Positions 45,070 through 54,004 of a stretch of DNA of 64,000 bases are shown in pieces; positions within the stretch are counted from its first letter, which is position 1; the number at the start of each line of letters is the position of its first letter. The notes beneath the pieces are model-generated. The model did no database searches, had not been told where the DNA came from, and saw nothing but the letters and a program-made list of their open reading frames with translations. The translations under genes and the position numbers were made by a program. This DNA is from an uncultured Flavobacteriales bacterium (lineage in GTDB: Bacteria; Bacteroidota; Bacteroidia; Flavobacteriales_D; Crocinitomicaceae): contig CAJXJK010000006.1 of the NCBI GenBank assembly GCA_913054135.1, forward strand, positions 186,001 through 250,000. Reading direction: 5' to 3'.

Positions 45070-46047
45070 ATGGAAACAGCTACTGCAGATTTAAAAGCCC
45101 AAAAAGAGGCTATAGAACAGTTCTTAGAGACTAAAGCTCTTGAGAGCTTCCCTTCTAACCTATTTGATGCTGTGCATCATATAATGACCTTAGACGGAAA
45201 AAGATTAAGACCAATGATGGTGCTGATGGCAGCTAAAGGATATAACGTCTCACAAGAAGATGCAATGTCTGCAGCCATTTCAATTGAAGTGTTTCACAAT
45301 TTCACACTTGTTCATGATGACATAATGGACAAAGCTTTACTTAGAAGAGGAAAAGTAACAGTTCATGAAAAATTTGGTATTGACAAGGCCATTGTAACAG
45401 GTGACGCTATGTTGCCTCATGCGGTAAGCATGCTGATACAAGACAATACAGATAAGGCTGGAGATCTGCTGAACTGCTTCAACAAAATGGCGAAGGAAGT
45501 GATGGAAGGTCAGCAATATGACATGGAGTTTGAAGACCGCAATGATGTTGCGGTTCAAGAATACATGAACATGATTAAACTAAAAACTTCGGTCTTGTTC
45601 GGAACTGCTTGTGAAATTGGAGCAATAGTAGGTGGTGCAGATGCTGAAGACAGACAAAAGCTTTACGATTTCGGTTTGTACTCGGGGCTTGCTTTCCAAA
45701 TTATGGATGACTACTTAGATACTTTCGGAGATGAAAATTTTGGAAAGAGAATTGGTGGTGATATCCTTTTAAACAAGAAGACTTTCCTTCTGGTTAGTGC
45801 TATGCAAACCGCTACAGTTGAGCAAAAAGCAAGAATTTTCAGCCTTTTTGAAGAAGAAAACGAAGAGAAGAAAATTGAAGGATTTCAAAACTTGTATAAA
45901 GAAATGAACATTCCGCAAGTAGCTTTAGACACAATGGAAGAGCTTCATAAAAAGTCGGTCAATTCACTCATGTCTTCAAGCCTTCCTGATGCCGACAAGC
46001 AAGCTATACAACACTTGGGCGAAGTAATGTTAAGACGTACAAAATAA
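45070..46047 (+). CDS. Short-chain polyprenyl diphosphate synthase (FPP/GGPP synthase type)
   Basis: I start at the ATG at 45070, one base after the mevalonate kinase stop; an open frame upstream would overlap that gene. The 325 residues show both Asp-rich motifs, 'DDIMD' at 83-87 and 'DDYLD' at 213-217, with 'DGKRLRPMMVLMAAKGY' near residue 42. The residues five and four before the first motif are Phe78 and Thr79, which in archaeal enzymes goes with a GGPP product, whereas avian-type FPP synthase has two aromatics there. In this operon FPP is the required product for squalene synthase, so it may make FPP, GGPP or both; chain length cannot be decided from sequence. Confidence 0.85.
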   Translation: METATADLKAQKEAIEQFLETKALESFPSNLFDAVHHIMTLDGKRLRPMMVLMAAKGYNVSQEDAMSAAISIEVFHNFTLVHDDIMDKALLRRGKVTVHEKFGIDKAIVTGDAMLPHAVSMLIQDNTDKAGDLLNCFNKMAKEVMEGQQYDMEFEDRNDVAVQEYMNMIKLKTSVLFGTACEIGAIVGGADAEDRQKLYDFGLYSGLAFQIMDDYLDTFGDENFGKRIGGDILLNKKTFLLVSAMQTATVEQKARIFSLFEEENEEKKIEGFQNLYKEMNIPQVALDTMEELHKKSVNSLMSSSLPDADKQAIQHLGEVMLRRTK

Positions 46048-46050
46048 GTC

Positions 46051-48306
46051 ATGAATTTCGCAGAGAAGGATCAAGATTATTTCTGGAACTGCTGGAGATT
46101 TACTTCAAGTAAAGGTCAACAAAGATGGCATTTTGAATTGCCAGATGAACTAAAACAAATTGTTCAATCTGATACTGACTGGGAAAAGACTGAAGCTCAA
46201 GAATTTCTTAAATACTTTGACAAAGCTTTCATCTTTGATAAAAAGGTTAATCCGAATAGCGGAGATCGCGTCTTTAGACACATCAGAGCAAAGAATTCAA
46301 CTCCTCATAAAACACAAGCTGTTACCGACAATGAGAATTTAAAAGATCAAGTTCGTAATACCTTACTGAATGGATTTTCATATTATGAAACACTTCAAGA
46401 ACCAGACGGAAACTGGGCTGGAGATTACGGAGGCCCACTATTTTTAATACCAGGATTAGTCATAGCTTCTCATATAACGTCCTCACCTTTTGATGTACCA
46501 ATGAGAGTTTTATTGAAAAGAAACTTGTGGAATCATCAAAACACAGATGGCGGATGGGGCCTTCACATTGAAGGGCACTCAACAATGTTTGGAACTGTGA
46601 TGCAATATGTGACACTTCGAATTTTGGGTGAAGACCTTTTAAACCCTGATTTGCAAAGAGCTCAGAAATGGATACTAGAGCATGGAGGTGCAACAAAAAT
46701 TCCTCAATGGGGTAAGTTTTACTTATCGGTTCTAAATGTTTATGAATGGGAAGGCAATGACGCCTTGCTTCCAGAAATGTGGAAATTCCCAAAGTGGCTA
46801 CCTTTTCATCCAGGAAAGTATTGGTGTCACAACAGAATGATTTTCTTACCCATGTCTTATTGTTTTGGGAACAAAATAAAAGCCGAGGAAAGCGCTTTAA
46901 TTAAAGAATTAAGAAAAGAACTTTATAATGTTGATTATAAAGATATTGACTGGAAAAAATCAAGACGTGAAGCTTGCGAAATTGACATCTTTCATCCGGT
47001 CAATAAATGGTATAAAAGATTAAGCTGGTTTACGAATTCATATGAGAAAATCTTCTCAAAAAGATGGAGAAGAAAGTCATTAAAATATGTTGCCGACTAT
47101 ATTGACAATGAAGACCTTCACACCAGGTACATTAATATAGGCCCCGTAAATCAAGCAATCAATTCAATTGCCGTTTGGCATAAGCATGGTAAAGAATCTG
47201 AGCAGTTTAAACAACATGTATATCGTTGGCAAGATTATTTATGGATTGCTGAGGACGGAGCAAAAATGGGCGGATACAATGGATCACAGCTATGGGACAC
47301 ATCTTTTGCTGGCCAAGCTCTTCTTGAGGCTGATATGGAGAAGGATTTTCCTAAGATGGCTGAAAAAATATACTCCTTCATTGAGCTAACGCAAATTGAT
47401 AGAGACCCAATTGATCATAAAAAATATTGGAGAGACGTCACTATTGGTACTTGGCCATTTTCAACAATAGATCATGCCTGGGCAGTAACTGACTGCACTT
47501 CTGAAGGAATGAAAACTGCCCTACTCTTCAACAATAAAGGGCATATCAATAAAACTAAATTAGTAGGTGAAGATCGTTTAAAGCCGGCTATTGATTGGCT
47601 ATTAATGATGCAAAACAAAGATGGCGGCTGGGCTTCATATGAGAAGAAAAGAGCTCCGCAATGGATAGAAGTACTCAATCCGGCAATGCTATTTGAAAAC
47701 ATAATGGTTGAAGTTACCTACACAGAATGTTCTTCAGCAACAATGCAAGGTTTAAAAGAGTTCTCAAAAAACCACGATTACAGAAAAGCTGATATTGAAA
47801 AAGCGCTATCCAAAGGATCTAAGTTTATAGAAAACAAACAATTAGCTGATGGCTCTTGGTACGGTTGCTGGGGAGTTTGCTTTACTTACGGAATATGGTT
47901 CGGAATAGAAGGCTTATTGTGTGGTGATCACCAAGGATATGAAAACGGCTCTCCTTCTCCCAAAATCAAAGCGGCTTGCGACTTTCTCATAAGTAAACAA
48001 AATGAAGACGGAAGCTGGGGTGAATCATTTGAATCGTGCGTGAAGCATGAATACATCCAACATGAAGACGGACAAATTATAAATACCGCTTGGGCAATCT
48101 TAGGTTTGATGAAAGCGAACTATCCTGACAAATCGGTTATTGAGAAGGCTGTTTCTTTTTTGATTTCACGCCAAGAAGAGAATGGAGACTTTCCTCAAGA
48201 AGGAATTTCAGGTGTTTTTAACGGTAATTGTATGGAGACTTACACATCATATAGAAACATCTTCCCTTTATGGGCCTTAGGGCGCTACTACCGATACTAC
48301 TCTTAG
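46051..48306 (+). CDS. Oxidosqualene cyclase (lanosterol/cycloartenol/arborinol synthase family)
   Basis: The 751 residues have QW repeats typical of triterpene cyclases ('GDYGGPLFLIP', 'NTDGGWGLHIEGHSTMFG' near 168-181, 'DGSWYGCWGVCFTYGIWF', 'NGDFPQEGISGVFN'). The active site is Asp481-Cys482 in 'VTDCTSE' (481-485), the oxidosqualene cyclase form; squalene-hopene cyclases have DxDD instead. His260 in 'WCHNRMIFLPMSY' matches the catalytic His of lanosterol synthase. Local residues His475 and Val479 combine a plant cycloartenol-type His with a lanosterol-type Val, and Ser484 replaces the usual Ala of DCTAE. It closes the operon 3 bp after the prenyl synthase. The product cannot be predicted; lanosterol, cycloartenol or an arborane-type alcohol are possible. 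Confidence 0.9.
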   Translation: MNFAEKDQDYFWNCWRFTSSKGQQRWHFELPDELKQIVQSDTDWEKTEAQEFLKYFDKAFIFDKKVNPNSGDRVFRHIRAKNSTPHKTQAVTDNENLKDQVRNTLLNGFSYYETLQEPDGNWAGDYGGPLFLIPGLVIASHITSSPFDVPMRVLLKRNLWNHQNTDGGWGLHIEGHSTMFGTVMQYVTLRILGEDLLNPDLQRAQKWILEHGGATKIPQWGKFYLSVLNVYEWEGNDALLPEMWKFPKWLPFHPGKYWCHNRMIFLPMSYCFGNKIKAEESALIKELRKELYNVDYKDIDWKKSRREACEIDIFHPVNKWYKRLSWFTNSYEKIFSKRWRRKSLKYVADYIDNEDLHTRYINIGPVNQAINSIAVWHKHGKESEQFKQHVYRWQDYLWIAEDGAKMGGYNGSQLWDTSFAGQALLEADMEKDFPKMAEKIYSFIELTQIDRDPIDHKKYWRDVTIGTWPFSTIDHAWAVTDCTSEGMKTALLFNNKGHINKTKLVGEDRLKPAIDWLLMMQNKDGGWASYEKKRAPQWIEVLNPAMLFENIMVEVTYTECSSATMQGLKEFSKNHDYRKADIEKALSKGSKFIENKQLADGSWYGCWGVCFTYGIWFGIEGLLCGDHQGYENGSPSPKIKAACDFLISKQNEDGSWGESFESCVKHEYIQHEDGQIINTAWAILGLMKANYPDKSVIEKAVSFLISRQEENGDFPQEGISGVFNGNCMETYTSYRNIFPLWALGRYYRYYS

Positions 48307-48407
48307 GATAAATAATGTCATTAATCAGTCGCACTGCATTATTAAATCATATTTCGAAAGCTTGATAATTCTTAGGTTTACCGAAAATTCACTCAGGACC
48401 TGAAGAA

Positions 48408-49670
48408 ATGAAAACCACACCAGCAGAAGCCGTTAAGCAGATAAAAAGTGATCATCACGTATTTATTCATTCGGCCGCAGCAGTTCCGAGATGTCTAGTA
48501 GACGCCATGACCGCAAGACATAAGGAGCTAAGAAACGTGAGCATTTATCAAATCCACACTGAAGGTGAAGCTCCTTACGCTAATGAAGCACTTCAAGAAT
48601 CATTTAAGCTAAAGACGTTCTTTGTTGGTGCTAACATGAGAAATGCTGTTCAAAAAGGAAGTGGTAGTTACATTCCAATATTCTTAAGTGAAGTATCCTC
48701 TCTATTTAAAAAAGGTGTAATTCCGATAGACGTAGCTTTAATTACTGTTTCTAAGCCTGATAAACATGGGTATTGTTCTTTGGGAACTTCTGTGGACATT
48801 TCATTGGCAGCTACTAAATGTGCAAAAACAGTGATCGCCCAAATAAATGACCAAATGCCTAGAACCCACGGGGATGGTCTTATCCATATTAGTGAAATCG
48901 ACATTCAGGTAGAGTGCTCAGAAGCCTTACCTGAACTCAATTATCCAGAATTAACTCAAGAAAACAAAGAAATCGGTAAACACATTGCTGAATTAATTGA
49001 AGATGGCTCTACCCTGCAAATGGGCATTGGCGCAATTCCAAACGCAGTTTTATCTTACCTGGGTAATCACAAAGATTTAGGAATTCATTCTGAGATGTTC
49101 TCTGACGGCGTATTGCCTCTCATTGAAGCAGGCGTGATTAATGGTGCAAATAAGAAAAAACATCCCGGAATGATTGTAGCTTCATTCGTTGTGGGCAGTA
49201 AAAAGCTTTACGACTTCATTGATGACAATCCTATGGTGCAAATGCTGGATTTTGAATATGTTAACAATACATCTGTCATTCAGAAAAACCCTAAAGTGGT
49301 AGCCATTAATAGCGCAATTGAGATTGATGTTACCGGTCAAGTTTGCGCCGATTCTATTGGAAACAAAATATTTTCGGGTGTTGGAGGGCAAATGGATTTC
49401 ATAAGAGGAGCCTCGCTATCAGAGGGCGGAAAACCCATTATTGCATTGACATCTACCACGAAAAACGGAGACTCAAAGATAGTCCCCTTCTTGAAACAAG
49501 GTGCTGGTGTTGTAACAACCAGAGCCCATGTTCACTACGTAGTCACCGAGTATGGTGTAGCAAACCTTTATGGTAAAACCATTGAAGAAAGAATCCAACT
49601 CTTAATAAATATTGCCCATCCTAAACACAGAGCCAATTTGTTGGAGCAAAGCAAGCTAGTTCTCGCCTAA
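48408..49670 (+). CDS. Acetyl-CoA hydrolase/transferase family protein (4-hydroxybutyrate CoA-transferase-like)
   Basis: The 420 residues are a two-domain CoA-transferase of family I: 'HVFIHSAAAVPRCLVDAM' at the N terminus, 'DVALITVSKPDKHGYCSLG', 'MGIGAIPNAVLSYL', catalytic Glu229 in 'GIHSEMFSDG', and 'IFSGVGGQMDFIRGA' in the C-terminal part, with 'VVTTRAHVHYVVTEYG' near the end. Members move CoA between acetate and 4-hydroxybutyrate, propionate or related acids; the acceptor acid is not fixed by sequence. It lies 101 bp after the oxidosqualene cyclase gene in the same direction, with no intact promoter box, so it may be outside the operon. A role in acetyl-CoA supply is a guess. Confidence 0.85.
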   Translation: MKTTPAEAVKQIKSDHHVFIHSAAAVPRCLVDAMTARHKELRNVSIYQIHTEGEAPYANEALQESFKLKTFFVGANMRNAVQKGSGSYIPIFLSEVSSLFKKGVIPIDVALITVSKPDKHGYCSLGTSVDISLAATKCAKTVIAQINDQMPRTHGDGLIHISEIDIQVECSEALPELNYPELTQENKEIGKHIAELIEDGSTLQMGIGAIPNAVLSYLGNHKDLGIHSEMFSDGVLPLIEAGVINGANKKKHPGMIVASFVVGSKKLYDFIDDNPMVQMLDFEYVNNTSVIQKNPKVVAINSAIEIDVTGQVCADSIGNKIFSGVGGQMDFIRGASLSEGGKPIIALTSTTKNGDSKIVPFLKQGAGVVTTRAHVHYVVTEYGVANLYGKTIEERIQLLINIAHPKHRANLLEQSKLVLA

Positions 49671-49756
49671 CACTCCTTTCTAAGACAAAAATAGCAGAGA
49701 TCTAATTCACAAGGACTTTCAACTGATGTTCAAATGATTTCGTAAATTCGTTTTGA

Positions 49757-51805
49757 ATGAAGTCACTACTACTCTGTCTTGTTTTTTCCCCCTTATTGCT
49801 TTCTGCCATGGAAAAGGAAGAGGCAGTTGAATTAAGCAGCCAAGGTTTTAAATTCAGTAGAGCTGAACCTATCAAGGCTATCAAGTGCTTTGAGCAAGCT
49901 GATCTTTACTTTTATAGTGCTCCCCTTTCTAAAGAAAAAGCATCTCACATCTACTACAAGGCAATACTCCATTCATACAATGGTGACTGCGACCTTGCCG
50001 AGCCATTATACCAAGAAGCCTTGAACATGGCAATTCAGCTTTCAGATTTTGAGCAAGCCATCACCATTTATTCAGATAAAATCTTGAGATGCACCTTTAT
50101 TCAAGGAGGCGATATGAAGCAGGCCTTAACAAACGCTCTTCATCTAAAAGAAATGACCAAGAACTCTGACAATCTAACACTTAAGGTAATGGCCAACAGA
50201 TGTTTGATTGATGTCTATTGGGATAATCCGGCTTTCACAGAAGAAATGGTTGAAATCGCCATTGAAAATGACGCTTGGGCAAGAGAGCTGCAAGACACAA
50301 GTATGTTAAAACACTCTGCTTTTGATTTGGCCTATGCTTATGGAGATCTTAAAAAGTACGACTTAGCATTAAGAAGCTATAGAGAGGTTATTGTATATCA
50401 GTTAATTGCAGACGATCACTCTGTTTCAGCAACCTACAACAACATTGCTAATATTCATATGAAGAGGGAACTTTATGATTCGGCATTATACTACTTCTCT
50501 TTAGCCGAATCAGAGGCAATTCTTGAGCATAGAAATGACGGAATAGCGGCATCCAATCTCTACTTGGGTCAGGCCTACAACAAAACGAAAGAATACGACA
50601 AAGCATTATATCATTGCCAAAAGGGTATTAAAATTTTCAGAGAGAATAACATCCTTAGAAGGCAAGACTTATGTGCTACATGTATCACTGAAGCCTATAG
50701 CGGATTGAATGATAAAACAAAAGCTTATGATGCCTTGGTTTTTGAGATTGCAATAAAGGACAGCATTGAAGAAGCCTCTTCGGTTGGTCAACTCAAGAAT
50801 TTTCATTCTGAGTTTCAGCTCAAGCTTGAATCTACAAGTGATAGCATTGAGTTCGCTTATATGGATCAATTGAATCAAACCAAAATTGAAAAGCAAAACA
50901 ACAGGAACATCTTCTTATTCATTGGATTAGGCTTGTCGCTAATTTTTGGAGCATTCATCTTAAATAGATTCAGAATTACCCGAAAACAAAAATCAATTAT
51001 TGAATTGCAAAAAGTCGAAGTTGCCCGTCAACATGACGAACTACAAGAAACTCACAAAGAAATAACGGACAGTATTACCTACGCCAAACGAATACAAAAA
51101 GCTATTCTCCCTCCCCATCAAGTGGTTTCTGAAATATTAGGGGATGCCTTTGTTCTTTATCGTCCGAAGGATGTAGTTGCAGGTGACTTCTATTTTGTTG
51201 AGCAGACTGGTGATGAAATACTTTTCGCAGCAGCTGACTGCACAGGTCACGGAGTTCCTGGAGCAATGGTATCGGTTGTTTGTAACAATGCACTAAAGCG
51301 CTCAGTACATGAGTTTAAACTTTCTAAACCATCAGACATTCTAGACAAGACTAGACAATTGGTTATTGAGGAGTTTCAAAAATCTAATGAAGAAGTAAAG
51401 GACGGCATGGATATCGCACTTTGCAAAGTGAACAAAAGAGACCTGGCCTATTCTGGAGCCCACAACCCACTTTGGATTATAAGAGATTCTGAAATTATAG
51501 AATTCAAGGGTGACAAACAACCAATAGGAAACTTTGATGCCGCTACTCCATTCACTAACCATGAGATTCAGCTAGTATCAGGAGATATTGTTTATGTATT
51601 TACTGATGGATATGTTGATCAGTTCGGTGGTGAAAATGGTAAGAAATTGAAAGCGAAAAACATGCGCCGAATCTTTCTTGAAGCCGCAAAACTTCCTATC
51701 AGGTCGCAGAGAGAATTCCTCAAAGCAGAAATGGATAAATGGATGGGAGATCACGCTCAGCTTGATGACATTTGTGTACTGGGTGTGAAAGTTGAAAACA
51801 ACTAG
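49757..51805 (+). CDS. TPR sensor protein with SpoIIE-type PP2C phosphatase
   Basis: The 682 residues start with a signal sequence ('LLLCLVFSPLLLSAM'), then about seven TPR units to about 330 ('ATYNNIANIHMKRELYDSAL'), one membrane helix near 378-400 ('IFLFIGLGLSLIFGAFIL'), a short coiled coil ('ITDSITYAKRIQKAIL') and a PP2C/SpoIIE phosphatase with 'VAGDFYFVEQ', 'AADCTGHGVPGAM' and 'FTDGYVDQFGG' as metal-binding motifs. The output domain is nearly the same as that of the propeller sensor at 14668-18240, including 'SVVCNNAL' and 'EVKDGMD', so the two are paralogues with different sensor halves. The partner protein is not visible. It converges with the T9SS protein gene at 51816. Confidence 0.85.
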   Translation: MKSLLLCLVFSPLLLSAMEKEEAVELSSQGFKFSRAEPIKAIKCFEQADLYFYSAPLSKEKASHIYYKAILHSYNGDCDLAEPLYQEALNMAIQLSDFEQAITIYSDKILRCTFIQGGDMKQALTNALHLKEMTKNSDNLTLKVMANRCLIDVYWDNPAFTEEMVEIAIENDAWARELQDTSMLKHSAFDLAYAYGDLKKYDLALRSYREVIVYQLIADDHSVSATYNNIANIHMKRELYDSALYYFSLAESEAILEHRNDGIAASNLYLGQAYNKTKEYDKALYHCQKGIKIFRENNILRRQDLCATCITEAYSGLNDKTKAYDALVFEIAIKDSIEEASSVGQLKNFHSEFQLKLESTSDSIEFAYMDQLNQTKIEKQNNRNIFLFIGLGLSLIFGAFILNRFRITRKQKSIIELQKVEVARQHDELQETHKEITDSITYAKRIQKAILPPHQVVSEILGDAFVLYRPKDVVAGDFYFVEQTGDEILFAAADCTGHGVPGAMVSVVCNNALKRSVHEFKLSKPSDILDKTRQLVIEEFQKSNEEVKDGMDIALCKVNKRDLAYSGAHNPLWIIRDSEIIEFKGDKQPIGNFDAATPFTNHEIQLVSGDIVYVFTDGYVDQFGGENGKKLKAKNMRRIFLEAAKLPIRSQREFLKAEMDKWMGDHAQLDDICVLGVKVENN

Positions 51806-51815
51806 GTCCTCACTA

Positions 51816-53927
51816 TCATTTGAGAATCAATTTATGATTCATTTGACGATCATCACTTATGACACTAAGCGTAAATAACCCAGAATATTCAGACAAATCT
51901 ATCTGCCGTATCTCAAAAGCCTCAAAGTATTTTGCAAAGACTACTTTACCTTGGACATCAACTAACTGAACAAGGGCGTTTTTCATTTGAGAACCCAAGT
52001 CGATATTCACCAGGCCATTTGAAGGATTTGGATAAACTTGCATAGCGTCATTACCTTTCATTTCATCAGTAGAAAGTACATCAATAAAATTCGTTAAATC
52101 TAGAACGTACATACCGTATCTGCCAGAGCCGAAATAAAGGCTATCCCCTTTTACCATTAAGTTCGCATTTCCATAATAATGCTGACCAAAAGCAGCTGGC
52201 AAGCCTTTTGACATTATATCAAACCATATCCCTCCATCTGTTGAATAATACACCCTTTGAGCATTAGAAACGAAATAAACATCATTCCATTTAATCATGG
52301 TCTGAAAATTTGTTTGGTCCCAAACGTATGGGTCAGGCAATCCCCAACCTGCCTCTGTCCAATTGGTTCCTTGATTTACGGTATAGAATAGGCTTTCTTG
52401 GGTAGTTGCAAATATCGTATCACCAAATTCATACAATCCTGTCACTCTTCCCCAGGGCAAGTCTTCATCTACGTATGTCCATGTTGCACCTTGATCGATT
52501 GAACGATTTATTTCACCAAAACCATCACATCCAGCAACATACCATGCATCAGAAGCAAACAAAACTGTAGAGTTCCCCGTGCATCCAAAAACAGGTGGCG
52601 GCAGTGTTGTGATCGTAGTCCAATTCACACCAAAATCTGAAGACCATTTTAAATCATAGCCATTAGCACTAATCAATCCATTTTTTGAACTGAAGAAATG
52701 CGGACCAGTTGGCCCGGCAAATTCAGAAATCTGAGTCCAATTCAAACCATTATCCGAACTTTTGTAATTTGGTGTAGGATCTAATGATTGATTATCAGTT
52801 TGAATATTAATTATCAACTCATCATTCAGCATCTCTACCGACCTCATTGACCACGAACCAAGTGATGACGTAACATTTACAAAATCTAAACTGTCATCAC
52901 CTAGGTAGTATAAATTCTCTAATTCAGTGGCTACAATTCCGTTTTGGGACAATTCAATATCTCCCATGTAAGAACATACCACACCTCTGTCTTTTGAAAC
53001 CCAGTTGTTAAATCCTGTTTGACAACCCTGCTCTCCTGTAATGTAATAATCACCATCAAGAACTTTAATATCATTAACATTCAGAGAAGTCAAGCCATTA
53101 TTCTGAGCCATCCAACTATCCCCAAAATCAGTTGACAAGAGTAGCCCTTCAGAGTCTGTCAACACAAATACTGAGTCATTAAAAATTCTTATTCTGTTCA
53201 CTTCAGTTCCCGAATTCAGACTTTGATTTAATGTCCAATTCAAACCAGCATCAACCGTTCTGTAAATTAAATTATGAGAAACTGCAAAAACTGTATCTCC
53301 TTTCGCTTCCAGATAAGTGTAGGTCGTATCTGGCAAGCCTGTGCTGAAATCTGACCATGCAATTGATGACTTGTCAGTTCTGAAAACTCCATTGTTGGTT
53401 CCCACAAATAAATAGTTGGGAGAAGCGCAAATGGAGTGAGTAAAGGTTTGATAAACACTATCTAGAGGACCTGTCGGTAACCACTCTCCTGGAATTCCAT
53501 TATTAATGTTATTCCAATCAGATCCATTTGATGAAGAATAGACTCCGGCCGAATACGAAACGATATACATACTGTCTTCGTCGGCATACATTTCATGAAG
53601 GTTAGCCAAAGATTGGCTACTCATCTCCCAATCACTTCCATTCCAACTAATTTTATCAATTGAACTACCATAGGTATGAAGATACACTTCGTTTTCAAAA
53701 ACAACATAGCGTTCAGTGCCATACTCCTCTCGCAAGGGAGAATATAAATCACCTTGATCATTAGAAATAAATGTCGCACATGTACCTGATAAAAAATAGC
53801 TTCCGTTAAGTTCAAACACTCCATTGCATGCTGGTCTCGAGTTTGGACCATCAAGTGTAACCCATTCCTGAGCCATTAAAAATTGCGAACAGCAAAAGCT
53901 AAGTAAGACTAAAAGTAAATTCTTCAT
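51816..53927 (-). CDS. Secreted BNR/Asp-box (sortilin-like) repeat protein with T9SS sorting domain
   Basis: The 703 residues begin with a signal peptide ('VLLSFCCSQFLMAQ'). Repeats of the Asp-box type, Ser-x-Asp-x-Gly-x-x-Trp, recur through the body ('STDFGDSWMAQNNGL', 'SSDFGVNWTTITTL', 'SIDQGATWTYVDEDL'), giving a beta-propeller like those of sortilin/Vps10 or photosystem assembly factor Ycf48. The last 80 residues form a type A T9SS sorting domain ('VYPNPSNGLVNIDLG' to 'HKLILK'), so the protein is exported by the type IX system. Function is unknown; binding of glycans or proteins is usual for such folds. The gene is convergent with the TPR-phosphatase with 10 bp between the stops. Confidence 0.8.
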   Translation of the reverse strand: MKNLLLVLLSFCCSQFLMAQEWVTLDGPNSRPACNGVFELNGSYFLSGTCATFISNDQGDLYSPLREEYGTERYVVFENEVYLHTYGSSIDKISWNGSDWEMSSQSLANLHEMYADEDSMYIVSYSAGVYSSSNGSDWNNINNGIPGEWLPTGPLDSVYQTFTHSICASPNYLFVGTNNGVFRTDKSSIAWSDFSTGLPDTTYTYLEAKGDTVFAVSHNLIYRTVDAGLNWTLNQSLNSGTEVNRIRIFNDSVFVLTDSEGLLLSTDFGDSWMAQNNGLTSLNVNDIKVLDGDYYITGEQGCQTGFNNWVSKDRGVVCSYMGDIELSQNGIVATELENLYYLGDDSLDFVNVTSSLGSWSMRSVEMLNDELIINIQTDNQSLDPTPNYKSSDNGLNWTQISEFAGPTGPHFFSSKNGLISANGYDLKWSSDFGVNWTTITTLPPPVFGCTGNSTVLFASDAWYVAGCDGFGEINRSIDQGATWTYVDEDLPWGRVTGLYEFGDTIFATTQESLFYTVNQGTNWTEAGWGLPDPYVWDQTNFQTMIKWNDVYFVSNAQRVYYSTDGGIWFDIMSKGLPAAFGQHYYGNANLMVKGDSLYFGSGRYGMYVLDLTNFIDVLSTDEMKGNDAMQVYPNPSNGLVNIDLGSQMKNALVQLVDVQGKVVFAKYFEAFEIRQIDLSEYSGLFTLSVISDDRQMNHKLILK

Positions 53928-54004
53928 TTTATTGAAAGATAGGCAAACTCTTTCAATAGTGAAATCAAGATTGCTAACTTAAATTGAATTGCTATCTTCA
54001 GAAT

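Noticed and set aside
44992-46047. The longer frame of the prenyl synthase starting at 44992.
   Set aside because: It would overlap the mevalonate kinase by 77 bp and the first 26 residues have no family match; the ATG at 45070 fits better.
46051-48306. The cyclase as a squalene-hopene cyclase (hopanoid synthesis).
   Set aside because: The active site is DCTSE, not the DxDD of hopene cyclases, and a squalene monooxygenase precedes it.
48311-48343. Inverted repeat AATAATG ... CATTATT just after the oxidosqualene cyclase gene, considered as a terminator.
   Set aside because: The arms are only 7 bp and AT-rich, the loop is about 19 nt and no T-run follows, so it does not look like a Rho-independent terminator.
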